Below are positions 9,976 to 21,395 of a stretch of DNA of 64,000 bases, one piece after another; position 1 is the stretch's first letter, and every line of letters starts with the position of its first letter. Below the pieces are notes generated by a model. It did not search any database and had not been told where the DNA came from. It worked only from the letters and a program-made list of their open reading frames with translations. Origin of the DNA: Antilocapra americana (Eukaryota > Chordata > Mammalia > Artiodactyla > Antilocapridae); contig ML664173.1 in NCBI GenBank assembly GCA_007570785.1, forward strand, positions 12,867,933-12,931,932, given 5' to 3'. The position numbers were made by a program, and so were the translations under genes.

Positions 9976-10185
9976 GGGAGGGAGTGGCAGGGAAGAAGGG
10001 AGGGGGTGTTGGAGGTGCAAAAAGCAGGTCCTTGGTGGCTGGAGATGCTGGCGGCTGCGAGAGGGGAGGACACGCTCGCCTCTCCCTCTCAGTGAGTTGC
10101 ATGCAAGCGGAGATGTGTAGGGCTGCGCTCTGAGCCCAGACTGCCGGAGGAGCCCAGGAATTTCACGCACTCCAGAGCCGGCCCC

Positions 10186-10260
10186 TCCCTCTCCCACACA
10201 GACCCCGGCATTTAAAGAGACAGGCTGGCTGCCTGGTTCAGGGCTCCACCACCTCCTCCC
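10186..10260 (-). promoter_or_regulatory. Candidate core promoter, minus strand
   Basis: TTTAAA (10,211-10,216, a palindrome, read here as the minus-strand TATA-like box) lies in 'gtctctttaaatgccggggt'. On the minus strand it is followed by 'gagggaggggccggctctgg' (a GC/Sp1-like box) and then the candidate leader. CpG dinucleotides are locally frequent (about ten between 10,020 and 10,220). An E-box, CAGCTG, lies about 60 bp upstream near 10,277-10,282. The direction is inferred from the splice donor downstream. Confidence 0.35.
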
Positions 10261-11139
10261 TGACTGTTTTGCAAACAGCTGAGAAGATCTCATCAGGGAG
10301 GGGCACTCTGCAGCCCCCTGCAACGGGGAGGCCGCGTCAGGAGCTCATGTCTCCCCTCATCCCAGTCTAGGAAGGTTCTTCACTAGAGCTGGAGCGGGAA
10401 TTGAAGACAAAAATCCCCATCTATGGCTTAATCCCTATTTACAGTTTGAGCAGACTAAGCCACTTCCTCACTGCTGAAGATGCATGTGTCTCACTGCAGA
10501 CTGAGGGAGTGGAGAAGACCCTGACCCACCAGTGTGCCTCAGTTTCCCCCAAGCAGTCTCTCTTCCTTGCAAAATCATGGTAATCTCTGTGCATCTGATG
10601 GGGGTTAGGGCTATAACTAGGACACCAAGCCATTCCTCCTGCAAGCCCTCTGAATGCTTGCTTAGGAGGAGGCACAGAGCGAGGGGCAGGGGACAGAGAA
10701 AGGAAGGGGACCAATGGGGCTTCCCCCTGTTCAAGGGCTCCTGCTGGCAAGGCAGACAGAGGCACAGCCCACCTGGTCCTCAGGGGCAGCAAGCTAAGAG
10801 AGACAGGGGCAGGAGGAATCAGGCTCTGTAGTGGGTCAAGAGGGTGGCTCCCTCTAGCATCCTGAACTCAGAGCCTAGACATTTCCACAGAACCCCACAC
10901 CCCTCAGTATCCATCACCAGTTTCGCCAGACTAGGCCGTGTCTGTGGCAACATTCCCCCAGTCAAGCCTAAATGAGAGATGGTGGTCAGTGGCCTCAGAC
11001 ACAAGGTTGTGTTTATCGTCAGGCCCTGGTACCAGCAGTGGGACAATAGCCACCTCCCCCCCTTCTCCAGCCTCTCCTTTCTGAGGTCTGCACAGCACAT
11101 GGTCCTTCAGGCCAGCACCAATGGCCAGGATAGATGCTA
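10261..11139. other. Repeat-free DNA upstream of the candidate promoter
   Basis: No recognisable transposable element, exon or RNA gene. GC-moderate. It forms the right end of the repeat-free block. Confidence 0.45.
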
Positions 11140-11330
11140 GAGCTGTTGAACACTCACCACGTGCCAATACATGGGTCATCTTATTGAGTCCAGGGAGGCT
11201 GCTGCCCACTGATGGTTGAGGTCCATCTTACAGTTGAGGAAATCAAAGATTTAGAGAGGGTCCCCCATGGTCACCAAGCAGGACATAACCAAAATGAATA
11301 TGTATGGACCCCAGAGCCTGCCTGCTCACC
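11140..11330 (-). mobile_element. MIR SINE, diverged
   Basis: Reverse-oriented MIR: 'aacactcaccacgtgccaat', 'cttacagttgaggaaatcaa', 'gatttagagagggtccccca' and 'ggtcaccaagcagg' align with the reverse-complement consensus. Confidence 0.65.
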
Positions 11331-11404
11331 CTTACTTTCCACTGCCTCCCTTCCATGCAGAGTATAGTTCTTATACTTCTGCCCTTTACTGGACACCTTT
11401 TATC

Positions 11405-11680
11405 CCAGCAAACTTGCTAGCACGTGGTCTGAGCATTGTTCTCACAGGAAACCAAACAAGTAGGTCAAGTCTCCCGCCCCAAGGATTCTTCTATGCTTTG
11501 GTGGAAGACAGAGGTGCATTCTTATAAAGCAAGGGGAAAATCACAATCATGAAAGCAAGGTAAGGTGGGCTCTATGGGATTGTCAAGAAGCAAATGACAA
11601 AATTGTTGTGGGGATGGGGATTATCAAGGCAAGCTTGGTAGACTAAAGTGGCCTTTTGGCTGGGCTTGAATGGACACATG
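11405..11680 (-). mobile_element. Probable L2 LINE 3' end
   Basis: 'gagcattgttctcacaggaa', 'accaaacaagtaggtcaagt' and 'agcaaatgacaaaattg' weakly follow the reverse-complemented L2 3' end. Heavily diverged. Confidence 0.4.
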
Positions 11681-12257
11681 CAATTCCAGCATTACTGGTT
11701 TACATTTATGTCTGTTTTCCTTTTCAGATAATATTTTCATTGGTTATGTTTCTTTGGTCTCCAATCTTCAATACCCTCATGGAACCCAGCACTTACTAGG
11801 AACACAAATACATCTTCACTGATTAAGTTCATGCATGACGACACCTCACTTTTCACCAGTTTACGACAGACCTGAACTGCCCTGTCTCAGATCTATTCCC
11901 CCTTACCTGAACTTCCTTGAAGTCTATACCTTATTTGCTTCCAGAATATGAAAGGGAATTTCCAAGGGCACAGTGCATGGGATTGTGCAAGCTGTCTTGA
12001 GCTCCTAGGGGAAGAACAGTGTAAAGGGACCAGCATGATCTAGCAGGACCCTGAAAACAGCCAGGGCAGCTGTAGACTCACCTCTGGGAACACCAGGAAG
12101 AGGTCTAAGGGGCCCCGGGGAATATAAGGGTAGAAACCCAAAGGCAGAGCCTGAGAGCTCAGTGCCCAGCGGAGGTCAGCTCCATGGGACACCTCCAGCC
12201 AACACCAGCTTGGGAAGGACATGCCCTCACAATGTCCACAGGACAACTAGGGTTAGA
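11681..12257. other. Unassigned DNA
   Basis: No gene or repeat recognised. Confidence 0.45.
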
Positions 12258-12450
12258 ATACATACCTGGATTCCAGTCCCAACTTGACCACCTAACTTTC
12301 TTGTGACGTGAATTTTTTGTTTCTCTCTAAGTCACAGTGTCTTCACCTGCAAAACAGAAACGATGCCTATACTTACTACATAGGACTGTTTCAAGAATTA
12401 AGTGACAAAATACATACAGAACACCTGTCCCACAGAAATGCTGAGCAAGG
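12258..12450 (+). mobile_element. MIR SINE
   Basis: Forward MIR: 'ggattccagtcccaacttga', 'gtcacagtgtcttcacctgc' and 'aaaacagaaacgatgcctat' in order. Confidence 0.75.
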
Positions 12451-12980
12451 GTCTGCTTGGCCCAAGGGTCTGCCGTTGCCCCTGTGTGGAATTATTAACT
12501 TTGGACTGCCCCCTATAGTTAGCATTCCTTTATTTCATCATTTCATGCTTAATACTTTAGCTCCTGGGATGTAGGCACTACCATTTACTTGTTTTTAGCC
12601 CTTTTGCTTTTTCCCTGCTTTACCCTGTGTATGTTGAATACACTTGTTATCATCACTTTATTCCATTTGGTAGTTTCTTGGGCTTCTTGAGTGTTATTTA
12701 TCTTTCAATTACTCTGGGGTATCCTTTTAGTCTGCCTTTTATTATGAAATCTTTGGGCCCATTTTATCCCATTCCTCTACAGCATTTTAGCTAACTACCA
12801 CTCTGCTCATTCTCTGTGATCCAGCAACCCCTCAGATAGCTCCAAATTTCTGAGGATGGATGCGTATGAAAGAGCAGAGAACGACAGCAATGTGGACAGG
12901 AAGACATGTAACGCGACCACAGGCAAAAAGCGATCCCGGGTGTTCGTCCACATGATGGTGCCACGGCAGCGATGGTGCCG
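12451..12980. other. Unassigned DNA
   Basis: AT-rich to 12,840, then moderately CpG-containing. No gene or repeat recognised. Confidence 0.4.
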
Positions 12981-13106
12981 ATTTTTTTTTAAGTTTTACT
13001 TTTATTTGGCCGCACAGGAGTCTCAGTTGCGGCATGATGCATCTTCAGTTGCGGCATCTAGGATCTAGTTCCCTGACCAGGGACTGAACCCAGGTTCCCT
13101 GCATCG
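12981..13106 (-). mobile_element. CHR-type SINE fragment (artiodactyl)
   Basis: In reverse: a T-rich tail, 'ttatttggccgcacaggagt', 'tagttccctgaccagggact' and 'gaacccaggttccctgcatc'. This is the cetartiodactyl tRNA-derived CHR SINE family, truncated. Confidence 0.75.
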
Positions 13107-13400
13107 CCCTTCATGGGGCTGTGGGGCTGCTGCCTTGCCTCCCAGTTCAGGAGGGGAGCAAAATGGAACAGGGACTCTTCCAGTTTTTCTCCAATGTGCC
13201 AGGCTAACACTTTCAGGATGGAATAAGGGAGAATTTTATCACCAATCAAAAGAATAAATTGCCCATGACATTCTGGGGGAAAAAACACCGAGTCGATGGG
13301 GTGACGATAACGACAACAGCACTGCACCAGTCGCCACCAGCACACATCTGGCCCTCCGCGTGGCTCTGCGTCGAGCCAACGCCAAGGCGCTGTGAAGAGC
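13107..13400. other. Unassigned DNA with a CpG-containing patch
   Basis: 13,289-13,420 has about ten CpGs, including 'gtggctctgcgtcgagccaa', then runs into a MIR. No exon features. Confidence 0.35.
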
Positions 13401-13620
13401 GCGTCTGGGTTGGAGTCCCAGCTGCAGCCCTGGCTGGCCACGGGACCCTGGCCGGGTTGCTAACAGTTCAGCCCTCAGCTTTCGCACCTGTGAAATGGGA
13501 ACAACCTCGATGCCATCCTCAAACGCTTCCTGTGACAATTATATCAAAAGCACCCGTAATAGTAAATGGCACTTGGAAGGTCTACAGTGGAGGATCTGTT
13601 ATCACCATCAGAGTGAGGTT
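13401..13620 (+). mobile_element. MIR SINE
   Basis: Forward MIR: 'gggttggagtcccagctgca', 'cagccctcagctttcgcacc' and 'tgtgaaatgggaacaacctc' in consensus order. Confidence 0.75.
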
Positions 13621-13721
13621 TAAAATACTCAATATCTGAGATGGCACGGCAGCAGCCAGTCACATCAGAGGCCAGCCAGGAGCAACTGGTTTGATCCTAA
13701 CAGGACATACCAGCTATCAGT

Positions 13722-13830
13722 CCTGATCATTAGCATTATTTCCACCCTACCAGGTACTAAGGTGAGCACTGGGCATGCATTATCTCATCTAATTTTCAGA
13801 GCGAGTTGGCTTTATTATGTGGTCTATTGA
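13722..13830 (-). mobile_element. MIR SINE fragment
   Basis: Reverse MIR: 'accaggtactaaggtgagca' and 'gcattatctcatctaatttt' match the reverse-complemented 3' half. Confidence 0.7.
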
Positions 13831-15469
13831 AATACATGCAATTGCACATTTACAAATAAGACTGTGCCCATAAAATCAGAGTTATAGATAAAAGACAACA
13901 CACAGTTTTCTACTGCCCTAATGACTCTGGGCTTGTGGATTTCAGGTTGCTTTGTCCGGGGGCTTTTGCTTTCATTACATAGTTCTTTCTTTTGCTTCAT
14001 GATTCTCTCAACAGTCTTTGGAAAGCGAGGGTAATAGTCAGTGACCTCACTTTCTTCATCCATCAAATAGGTATGTACACACACCGTCCTCTCTTTCTGA
14101 GTCTCCATTGCTCCACCCTAGCCAGCCCTGGGAATATCAGAGGCTTCTCAAGCCAAGACGAAGTCACACAAATTGGGCACCAGGCAGTCCTGCTAATCCC
14201 TAGCGAGCACTTCAAGGTTTCAGGTCTCAGGCCGCTGTTTGCCTTGCTCTTGAGCAGATTTCAAACTAGCCTCCAGTGATATTGGCTTGAAGCAATTTGT
14301 CCAGCACCCCCTTGCAAGCCTCACTTGCCCTGCTCTCTCCTCTCCTCCTGCAGGAGCTGTGCTGCATTGCTGCCTCCTGGAGTTTATTTGACTATCACCC
14401 GCGTGGTAAGGTTTCCAGTGTTACTAATAAGTGACTGCTTATTAGTTAGTATTATTAGACATACACTGTGCAGCGCAGACAGTATCAAGGCATCTCCAAG
14501 AAGAGAACTCATACAGAAAGAGCCCAGCAAGAGGACACAGGGCCAGCACAGAGCCCGCTGGAGCCGAGAGGAACACTCCCCGAATCTGAAAGCCGAGCAC
14601 CTAAGGCGGAGAACTGCTTGCCATGGGATGGAGGGAGAACACATGAGCGCAAGGTTCACGGGTGTGTGAGGACACAAGCCGCAAGGGGAGCCTGAGCATT
14701 CAGGCCCTGAGGGGGGCTAGTTCCTGTGGAATGTTCCTGACTCTAGGCATCCCTTCCAGCAGGGTATCAGCCACTGCCACCCCCACCAGCCCAGCTCCAA
14801 CAAGGCTGCAGGAAAGGCCAGCTCCCAGAAGGGCAAAAAGTCTTTAACTTCCAGCTCCAGTCTACTCTCATTTTCTTTTCCAGCTTATTTCATGGAAATA
14901 AAATATTCTCAGGTGCTTGCAGCAGTGGAAGCCTCTCAGCTATTTCCCTGAGTTCAGCAGCCCACTGCTAGCTGAGAGGAACCCACTCTGGGGACAGGGC
15001 TGCCAACTCCCGCCTGGGGAGCTCCTGCCTGGGATGTGGAATGGCACACCTGCGCTGCATCCCTCTTTCCCCTGAGCACCCCGGAGCAAGCAACCTGGCT
15101 AGGACCATGACAACAGAACAGCTCACCAGAAAACTTAACAAGAAAAAAAGCTAGAAGGAAACTCTTTCCTCCCACACTGATCATCTTCAGAGCAGTTCTA
15201 GAATTTCCCGCTCGGGGATCACATTTTAACATGGTCCAGGTATATTTGGAGTGTTTAATGGGTTTGAATGTTTGAGCGGCAGGGAGTAACCTATTAATAC
15301 TTGATGGCTGCTTTAAAAGAATCATCATTTGCTGCACTTATGATAGAAGTTCTCGTCTGTTTTAAACTTCATTCCTCCCACCAGACAGATAAGAGCAGAC
15401 AGCTGGCACAGTCACTTTTAGATCAAGTGTTGAGAGGGCAGGACCAACATTTCAGTGTGGTACAGGGGC
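13831..15469. other. Unassigned DNA
   Basis: 1.6 kb with no recognised gene, RNA gene or repeat. The open frames (up to 127 codons) carry no domain, and several overlap on both strands. Confidence 0.4.
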
Positions 15470-15690
15470 AAAGGGCATGAACCCCAGCTGCACACGATAC
15501 AGACCAGAATCCCACTCTACCACCCACAAGCCACAGGACCCTGGGTAAGTTGCTTGACCGTTCTGTACCTCTGTTTCCTCTTCTATGTAATAGAAACAAG
15601 ATAGGACCTACCTCATAGAGTTTGCAGGAGGATTAAATGAGCTAATGTTTTTAAGTACCCAAACAGTGGTAGTCATGGTATAGAGGTTAT
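15470..15690 (+). mobile_element. MIR SINE, near full length
   Basis: 'ggaccctgggtaagttgctt', 'gtacctctgtttcctcttct', 'ggacctacctcatagagttt' and 'aggattaaatgagctaatgt' follow the MIR consensus closely. Confidence 0.9.
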
Positions 15691-15747
15691 GTAAGAGTTA
15701 ATCGAGTAAAAAATAAAACAACCTCCCATGGGCGCTACTTCCCAAGT

Positions 15748-15953
15748 GGTACTTTAGTCGCTAAGACATGTCCAACTCATGCGACCCCATGGACTGTAGC
15801 CCACCCGGCTCCTCTGTCCATGGGATTATCCAGGCAAGAATACTGGAGTGGATTACCATTTCCTTCTCCAGGAGATCTTTCCAACCAGAGATCAAACCTG
15901 GGTCTCCTACATTGCAAGAGGATTCTTTACTGACTGACCCACCAGGGAAGCCC
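15748..15953 (-). mobile_element. Bov-tA SINE
   Basis: Reverse orientation: the BovB-derived tail 'catgtccaactcatgcgacc' is at the left and the tRNA-like head 'gacccaccagggaagccc' at the right. Confidence 0.92.
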
Positions 15954-16001
15954 ATAAGATAAATAACTTGTTTCACATCACACAGCTACCAGGGGACAAA
16001 T
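15954..16001 (-). mobile_element. MIR SINE sliver between two SINEs
   Basis: 'aaataacttgtttcacatca' and 'cacagctaccagggg' match the reverse MIR core 'aacttgcccaaggtcacacagctag'. Confidence 0.5.
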
Positions 16002-16211
16002 GTGTGTGTGCTTAGTCATTCAGTTGTGTCCAACTCTTTGTGACCCCATGGAGCTTCCACCAGGCTCCTCTGTCTGTGGAATTTTCCAAGCAAGAATACT
16101 GGGGTAGGTTGCCATTTCCTACTCCCGGGGATCTTCCCCACCCCAGGATCGAACCTGTGTCTCCTGAATTGTCAGGTGGGTTCTTTATCACTAGTGCCAC
16201 CTGGGGAGCCC
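16002..16211 (-). mobile_element. Bov-tA SINE
   Basis: A second reverse Bov-tA, 48 bp from the previous one: 'gttgtgtccaactctttgtg' tail, 'caagcaagaatactggggta' middle, and 'agtgccacctggggagccc' head. Confidence 0.92.
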
Positions 16212-17014
16212 TAACTTCCCAGGAGGCCCTTAATAAAAGCTTCATAACAATGGCAGTGGTGACATGCTGGTTCTGGAATATTTCAGGATCATAGGCAGGA
16301 AAGATATCCCTCCTGCTACTATTCCTGGAGGTTCAGTTGGCCCCAGTTCTGACGCCTGTTGCCCCATGCCCCTCGCCAGCCCCTGCTTCCCATCCTGCCT
16401 CCCTCTCCCTCTGCCGGGCAGTGCTCATGTCATCCCTGCCCCCTGCAACTGTGCAGCAGCTCGGCCTGGGAGCAGGCAGGGGTGGCACCACCAACTCTGA
16501 GGATTCTCTGGAATCCAAAGCACGCCCCATCCCCATCTTCATCCCCAGCAACCATTCTCTCTGACCCACGCACTAGAGCTATTTTTAAACAATATACTTT
16601 TGCCCGGTTGTGGAGGGGAAAAAAAGAAAAAGAAAGAAAGAAACACCCTCCCCAGGATTCAAGCTGAAGATGGAATGATTGCCAAATGCTAACAGCTTTT
16701 CAAACAGGACGCAGTTAAAAATATGTCTGAAATGGTTTTAACTCAAATTCAAAAAATAGCTTAACTGACTGGGGAGCTGTAGGCAGTGGGGGGTGGGGAG
16801 GCTGAAGAGGCAAAGGGATTCCCTTCGGAGGGGCCCAAGGCAAACCTTGCCACAGGGACACGGGGGAGATGCCTGGTTTCTTTTTCCACGTGAATAAAAC
16901 CTTTCGAAAATGCAGACCAGATCTCCGGGGAAAGTGGTGACACCAGAATGCTTGCTGCTGCTCCGCATGAGGAGATATTCCTGAGATGAGCCAGCCTGTG
17001 TATCTCTCTGGACC
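16212..17014. other. Unassigned DNA
   Basis: Contains an (AAAG)n-like run at 16,618-16,643. No gene or transposable element recognised. Confidence 0.4.
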
Positions 17015-17180
17015 TTCACTACTCTAAGTGTGATCCCAGCTGCACCAGTGTTGCCTCTGAGTGTGTCAGGAATGAGAATCCCAGGCCCCACCCCGCCTCC
17101 GATCCCCACAGACCTGCTTGGTCAGAATCTGCACTTCAACAAGATGCCCAGGTGATTCAAACTCAGATTCAGATATCACA
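17015..17180 (+). mobile_element. MER5A-type hAT-Charlie element
   Basis: 'ctactctaagtgtgatccca', 'gagaatcccaggccccaccc', 'gtcagaatctgcacttcaac' and 'aagatgcccaggtgattc' follow the MER5A consensus in order. Non-autonomous and ancient. Confidence 0.75.
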
Positions 17181-17199
17181 GGTGCTACCTTGGACTCTA

Positions 17200-17330
17200 T
17201 CATGACACCTTAGCCCTGAAAAGGATTGGGTTCGAAATATTTCTCCCCATTTATACGAGGAAACTGAGACCCAAGGAGGGACCCATCTAAGGTCACCAGC
17301 AGAGTCAGTCTAACCCTATCATTTACAGTT
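17200..17330 (-). mobile_element. MIR SINE fragment
   Basis: 'ccccatttatacgaggaaac' and 'tgagacccaaggagggaccc' followed by 'aaggtcaccagcagagtc' is a reverse MIR core. Confidence 0.7.
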
Positions 17331-18204
17331 CCATGCCCTCCCCTAGGACTTTAAGTCCCAAATTAGGCTTCATCATCAGATCTAGCCAAGGACAGCAGAG
17401 AATTCCCATTGCTTCCTTTCTAGGTGTAAAGGAACTAGAATGTAAAACATCCTCTTAAAGCAATATTTCTCCAAGTAGTTTCAGTAGGTTGCCATACCTA
17501 TCAGATACTTTGTGAAAAAGACTCTATTGTCAAAGATGATCAGGAAATCCATAATGTTCACTAATATATTTAGGTCTCTGAGAAGTAGTGCAGAAAAGAA
17601 ACTTGCTTAATATTGTTTAATACAGTGCTTTCCAAAGTTATTTTACCACAAAACCCTTTTTTTCTTTCCATACAGGAGACCTATTAATATTCAGAGAAAT
17701 ACTTGTTGGGATTCACTACCTGTTACCATTTAATCACCTGCTCAATCAGTCTGCAGGAAAGCATGATGTTTCATGGTATTTCATGAAGATGGGTCCAGGA
17801 GGAAGACTTCCTTTTATAACAGTCCCGCAAATGTCATCAACCTGTGACTGATCACTTTCTGCAGCAGCGAGATCACTACCACACAAAGCAACCCAACTCA
17901 TCATTGGATGACTCCTATATTTAGAAACATGATTACACTAAGTCCAAATCCTCCTCGCAACATCTTGAGCAACAGTTGCTTAAATTTTATCTTCGGCACC
18001 AGGGCACACAGGGATTTGATTATTGTTTCTTACGGTTACCCTTCACACACAACTCTAGTAGTGATAAACTAAGTTGTTTCTCTTCTCTGTAGTCCAGGTT
18101 CAAATATTTCTCAGAATAACAGAATTTAGAGCTTAAAAGTACATACTTAAAATCTTTTACCTAACACAATCTTTTACCTAATTCCATAATACTTATTACC
18201 TAAC
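17331..18204. other. Unassigned DNA
   Basis: No gene or repeat recognised. Confidence 0.4.
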
Positions 18205-18312
18205 CCAACCTTTTCATTTTACAGATGAGAAAACCGTGCCCAAGAACAATCAAATGACTTGCTCAAGATCAAGCAGGCAGTGGAAACTTAACCTGGAAGA
18301 CTGGATTTGAGT
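18205..18312 (-). mobile_element. MIR SINE fragment
   Basis: 'cattttacagatgagaaaac' and 'atgacttgctcaagatcaag' are reverse MIR core motifs. The stretch just left (18,140-18,200) contains an internal near-duplication of 'cttttacctaa'. Confidence 0.65.
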
Positions 18313-19257
18313 ATAACAGGGGGCTTATATTCTTTTCTTTTTTGGTACGAGAGCTTCAGAAAGCTCCTCACCAGGAGCTACTGGGTGTTTGAGGTTCATG
18401 TCTAGCCTCCAAGGCTCATCATAGAGAATCACACAGCCTCCCACATCTTTCCTCCTGGTACCCCCGTCAGATGCCACGTTGGGGACCAGATGAGTCACCG
18501 AGCTCACCCAGCGTAGGGAGCGTGTTCTAGCCTCTCCAATCCTGGAGTAGCCGAGCTGGGACTGTTCTTCACCCCACACTGCCTCCTCACCGCTAATGCC
18601 ATCTGCACCCTCCTTCTCAAGGATCACCATCTGCTTTCCCGATACCACTCAGCCGCCCCCAGCACTTTGCTTGGTTTCCTAACCCACCGCTTGGGCCACC
18701 CTCCTTGTAACTTGTGATTTCCCTTCTCTGTTCTCTTTCCATAGTCTCTATCCACTCATGCTTCACCCCTTCAGCCCACAGCTTCGAGAGCTTACATGCT
18801 TACAGTCTGCTTTCTTGATCTCTCATGCCAAGCCCCCACTAACCTAGAAATTTCTTCACAGCCTATTGTTTAGGCTAAGATTTGCTGTGAGGCTATATAT
18901 GTCTGCTGAATAAATAAATGAGGCTTTTACTTTCTGCCCATTTTCTGTGCCCACTTGGCCTCCCATATTCTTGAACACATCACATAAGCCCTCGTGCCCC
19001 TCTTTCTATGAGTATACTCCCTTCCTACAAAGCAGTTAGGGGCTGGGAACACGCTAGGGGTTAGGTAAATGCAGAGGGATAGTACTAGGTCACTAAGAAA
19101 TATTTCTGAAGATGACTGCTGCTCCTTTACTCACTAGAAAGGAGGGCAGTGATTACATCTATATAACCATATGCATAGCATTTTAAAGTTCTCAATAAGT
19201 ACATGATAAATGATTTTTTTTAAGTTTGGGCATGTATGAAGCCCATAAAGATTTCCA
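18313..19257. other. Unassigned DNA
   Basis: No gene or repeat recognised. A 107-codon minus frame (18,325-18,648) has no domain and no splice context. Confidence 0.4.
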
Positions 19258-19345
19258 CTTGTTTTAGTATCTATTCTATGCCAGACATCTCACATATATT
19301 ATCTCATTTAATACTTGGGGGACTTCTATAAGGCTGGAAAAAGAG
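19258..19345 (-). mobile_element. MIR SINE fragment
   Basis: 'ctattctatgccagacatct' and 'atattatctcatttaatact' match the reverse MIR 3' half. Confidence 0.6.
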
Positions 19346-20649
19346 ATTCAGGGAAACAATTCTGATCTAGGGCATTCTGGTTTCCATACCTGTGTACACT
19401 CCCCTTTCTTCTCTGCACCCCCAAATGTATCCACCCAAAGGGCCTAACTCCAGATCCTTCATTTTAATAGAGATTTTCTATTTTCTTCCTCTCCATTCTA
19501 ATCAGTATTTCTCCCCTTCTCTGACACTCCCTTTCCTTGTCTACAGCTCCTTGAGAAGACCTTCCTACTCTTTCTTTCCATTCTTTACTGCTTATTGGAT
19601 GTGTGGCAAATACAGGTGTTAGGAAACAAAAGTTGTTTTACCAAAGGTTTCTCTGGAAGGAAACCAGAACCCTGTGTGATGAGTAAGTGTGAAAAACAGA
19701 TTTCCGTGATTAATATCCTATACACACTGGAGGTGAAAGTAGATTTTAGGCAATTGTTGACTAAGAAAATTCCAAAATGTAAAAATTTGGCATGTAACTA
19801 TGGGGACCAGGGAATCAGCCTCTTCCCCCTCCAAATGCTCTGATGCATCAGCGTCTAAATTCTGGATTAACTGGTTCAAGTCTTCTCTCTGCTTTGCAGC
19901 CTCTGATAGTAAGTTGGCCCTATCAATGCCAAATACTGGAAAGAAAGTTAAAAGTCTAGAAGATCAACCAAATTTGGGTAAACTACCTCAGAAGCATTGA
20001 AATATATCAATAGCTGCATATTTTTAGTTTTTGAAGATTAACTGTCCATTTAGCTCTTCCATGTTCCATCAACTTTTCTCTAATTTATCTTCTAATTCGT
20101 GTAACAAGTGTGGGTCACTTTAAAAACTGATGATCCCCACCTCCTCTTAGTACTACAGCTTAGGTCTGAAGTACATGAAGACCATGTTGTGGGGATGGAC
20201 AAGGTCTCTACAGTAGATATCTTGGTCGGGGGTGGGGTGGGGTGAGGAGAGAAGGTGCCCCTTTTACTTCCTGGAAAAGTCAAGGAAAAAATGCTCATAG
20301 GTCAAGCTAACTACCTATATCACACTCCATCTTCCTTCATGCCAATCTCCAGTGTGAACTAACATGAACAACAACTCTACTGGAAGGTGAGACATACCAG
20401 GCTTACAAATACACCTCCCAACACCTCTTTGCCTTGTGTCCCAAGAGCTGGTGACCCTTGCTAATCAGAAGTGGTTCTCCATTTAGGTCTCTTTTTTAAG
20501 CTGTATTTTGACTTTTTTCCTTTTTAAATTTGCTCTTGCAAATTTCTCCTAATCCATAGGACTTTATTAACTCTCTCTTTTTCTCTGGATTCTCCTCCAA
20601 GAGGCTACCATATTATTCCTGGGCATAGATTTGTTTACTGATCATGTCA
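19346..20649. other. Unassigned DNA
   Basis: 1.3 kb without a recognised gene or repeat. Short G-rich run at 20,226-20,244. Confidence 0.4.
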
Positions 20650-20990
20650 TTTCAATTAGAAAGAATACAGTAGTAAGAAAGACAGACAAATCTCCTGTCT
20701 TCGTGTACCTTATATTCTAGTAGGGATGAGGAATAGAAAATAATATAGTACAAAAATACATGAGACACTTTCAAAGAGTGATAAATAGTGTGAAAAAACA
20801 GTAAAATCAAAGAATTTTATAAAAGTGGCTAGGAAAAGTAGAGCAGTTTTAGACTGGATGGTCAGGGAAGGCTTTTCTGAAAAAAATTTATCTGAGTCTT
20901 AACTGATAAGAAGTATTCCATCAAGAATGAATTTTTTTTCAGGGTGATAAGACAAATATTACTTGGTAAAATTCCAGCTAAAAGGTAAGT
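20650..20990 (-). mobile_element. L2 LINE 3' region
   Basis: 'tgtaccttatattctagtag', 'gtgataaatagtgtgaaaaa', 'ggatggtcagggaaggcttt' and 'tctgagtcttaactgataag' follow the reverse-complemented L2 3' UTR, which is AT-enriched by decay. Confidence 0.7.
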
Positions 20991-21169
20991 AAAATTTCAG
21001 AAATGACATTAAGGTACATCATTCTTAGAAGTCAATCTATAAAAAGAGGTGGGAGGCATTTATTAGAAGAAGGACATGAGAGCAGGGGAAAACCAAGCCA
21101 CCCAAATATTTTTCTGACCTCAGGGAACATGTAACCACTTCCCAGGAAGTTGTAAGCTTCAGGTTTTTA

Positions 21170-21395
21170 TAGCACAGTGATTAAGAGAATGGACTCTAGA
21201 AGCAGACTATTGTAAAATCTTGCAATTTACCAATTGTGTGACCTTTAGCAAGTTATATAACTTTTCTGTGCTCTACTTTTCTGGGTGTCTACTTTAAAAT
21301 ATTGTTGTGATAGTTAAACAATTTAATATATGTAAAGCACTCATAACAAGTCACAGAATATAGTATGTGCTGTGTAAGTATTGTCATCATATTGC
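21170..21395 (+). mobile_element. MIR SINE, near full length
   Basis: 'cagtgattaagagaatggac', 'tgtgtgacctttagcaagtt' and 'atatgtaaagcactcataac' match the start, core and 3' part of MIR in order. Confidence 0.88.

Larger units (their letters stand above)
9817..10185 (-). other. Candidate untranslated first exon, minus strand
   Basis: Read on the minus strand, a promoter-like segment is followed by a purine- and C-rich leader with a (GA)n run (complement of 9,941-9,975) and a (CAGA)n run (complement of 9,843-9,863). It ends in AACTGGAAAG|GTAAGA, a strong match to the splice-donor consensus (MAG|GTRAGT), with the last exonic base at 9,817. No convincing coding frame runs through it: the 151-codon minus frame at 9,868-10,323 starts upstream of the expected TSS and is dominated by the GA repeat (Arg-Glu repeats). 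I therefore read it as 5' UTR of a gene, or the first exon of a long non-coding RNA, continuing beyond the left edge. The gene was not identified. The TSS is estimated only from the TTTAAA box. Confidence 0.4.

Noticed and set aside
9868..10323. 151-codon minus-strand frame over the candidate promoter
   Set aside because: It begins upstream of the expected transcription start, and its Arg-Glu run is just the GA microsatellite.
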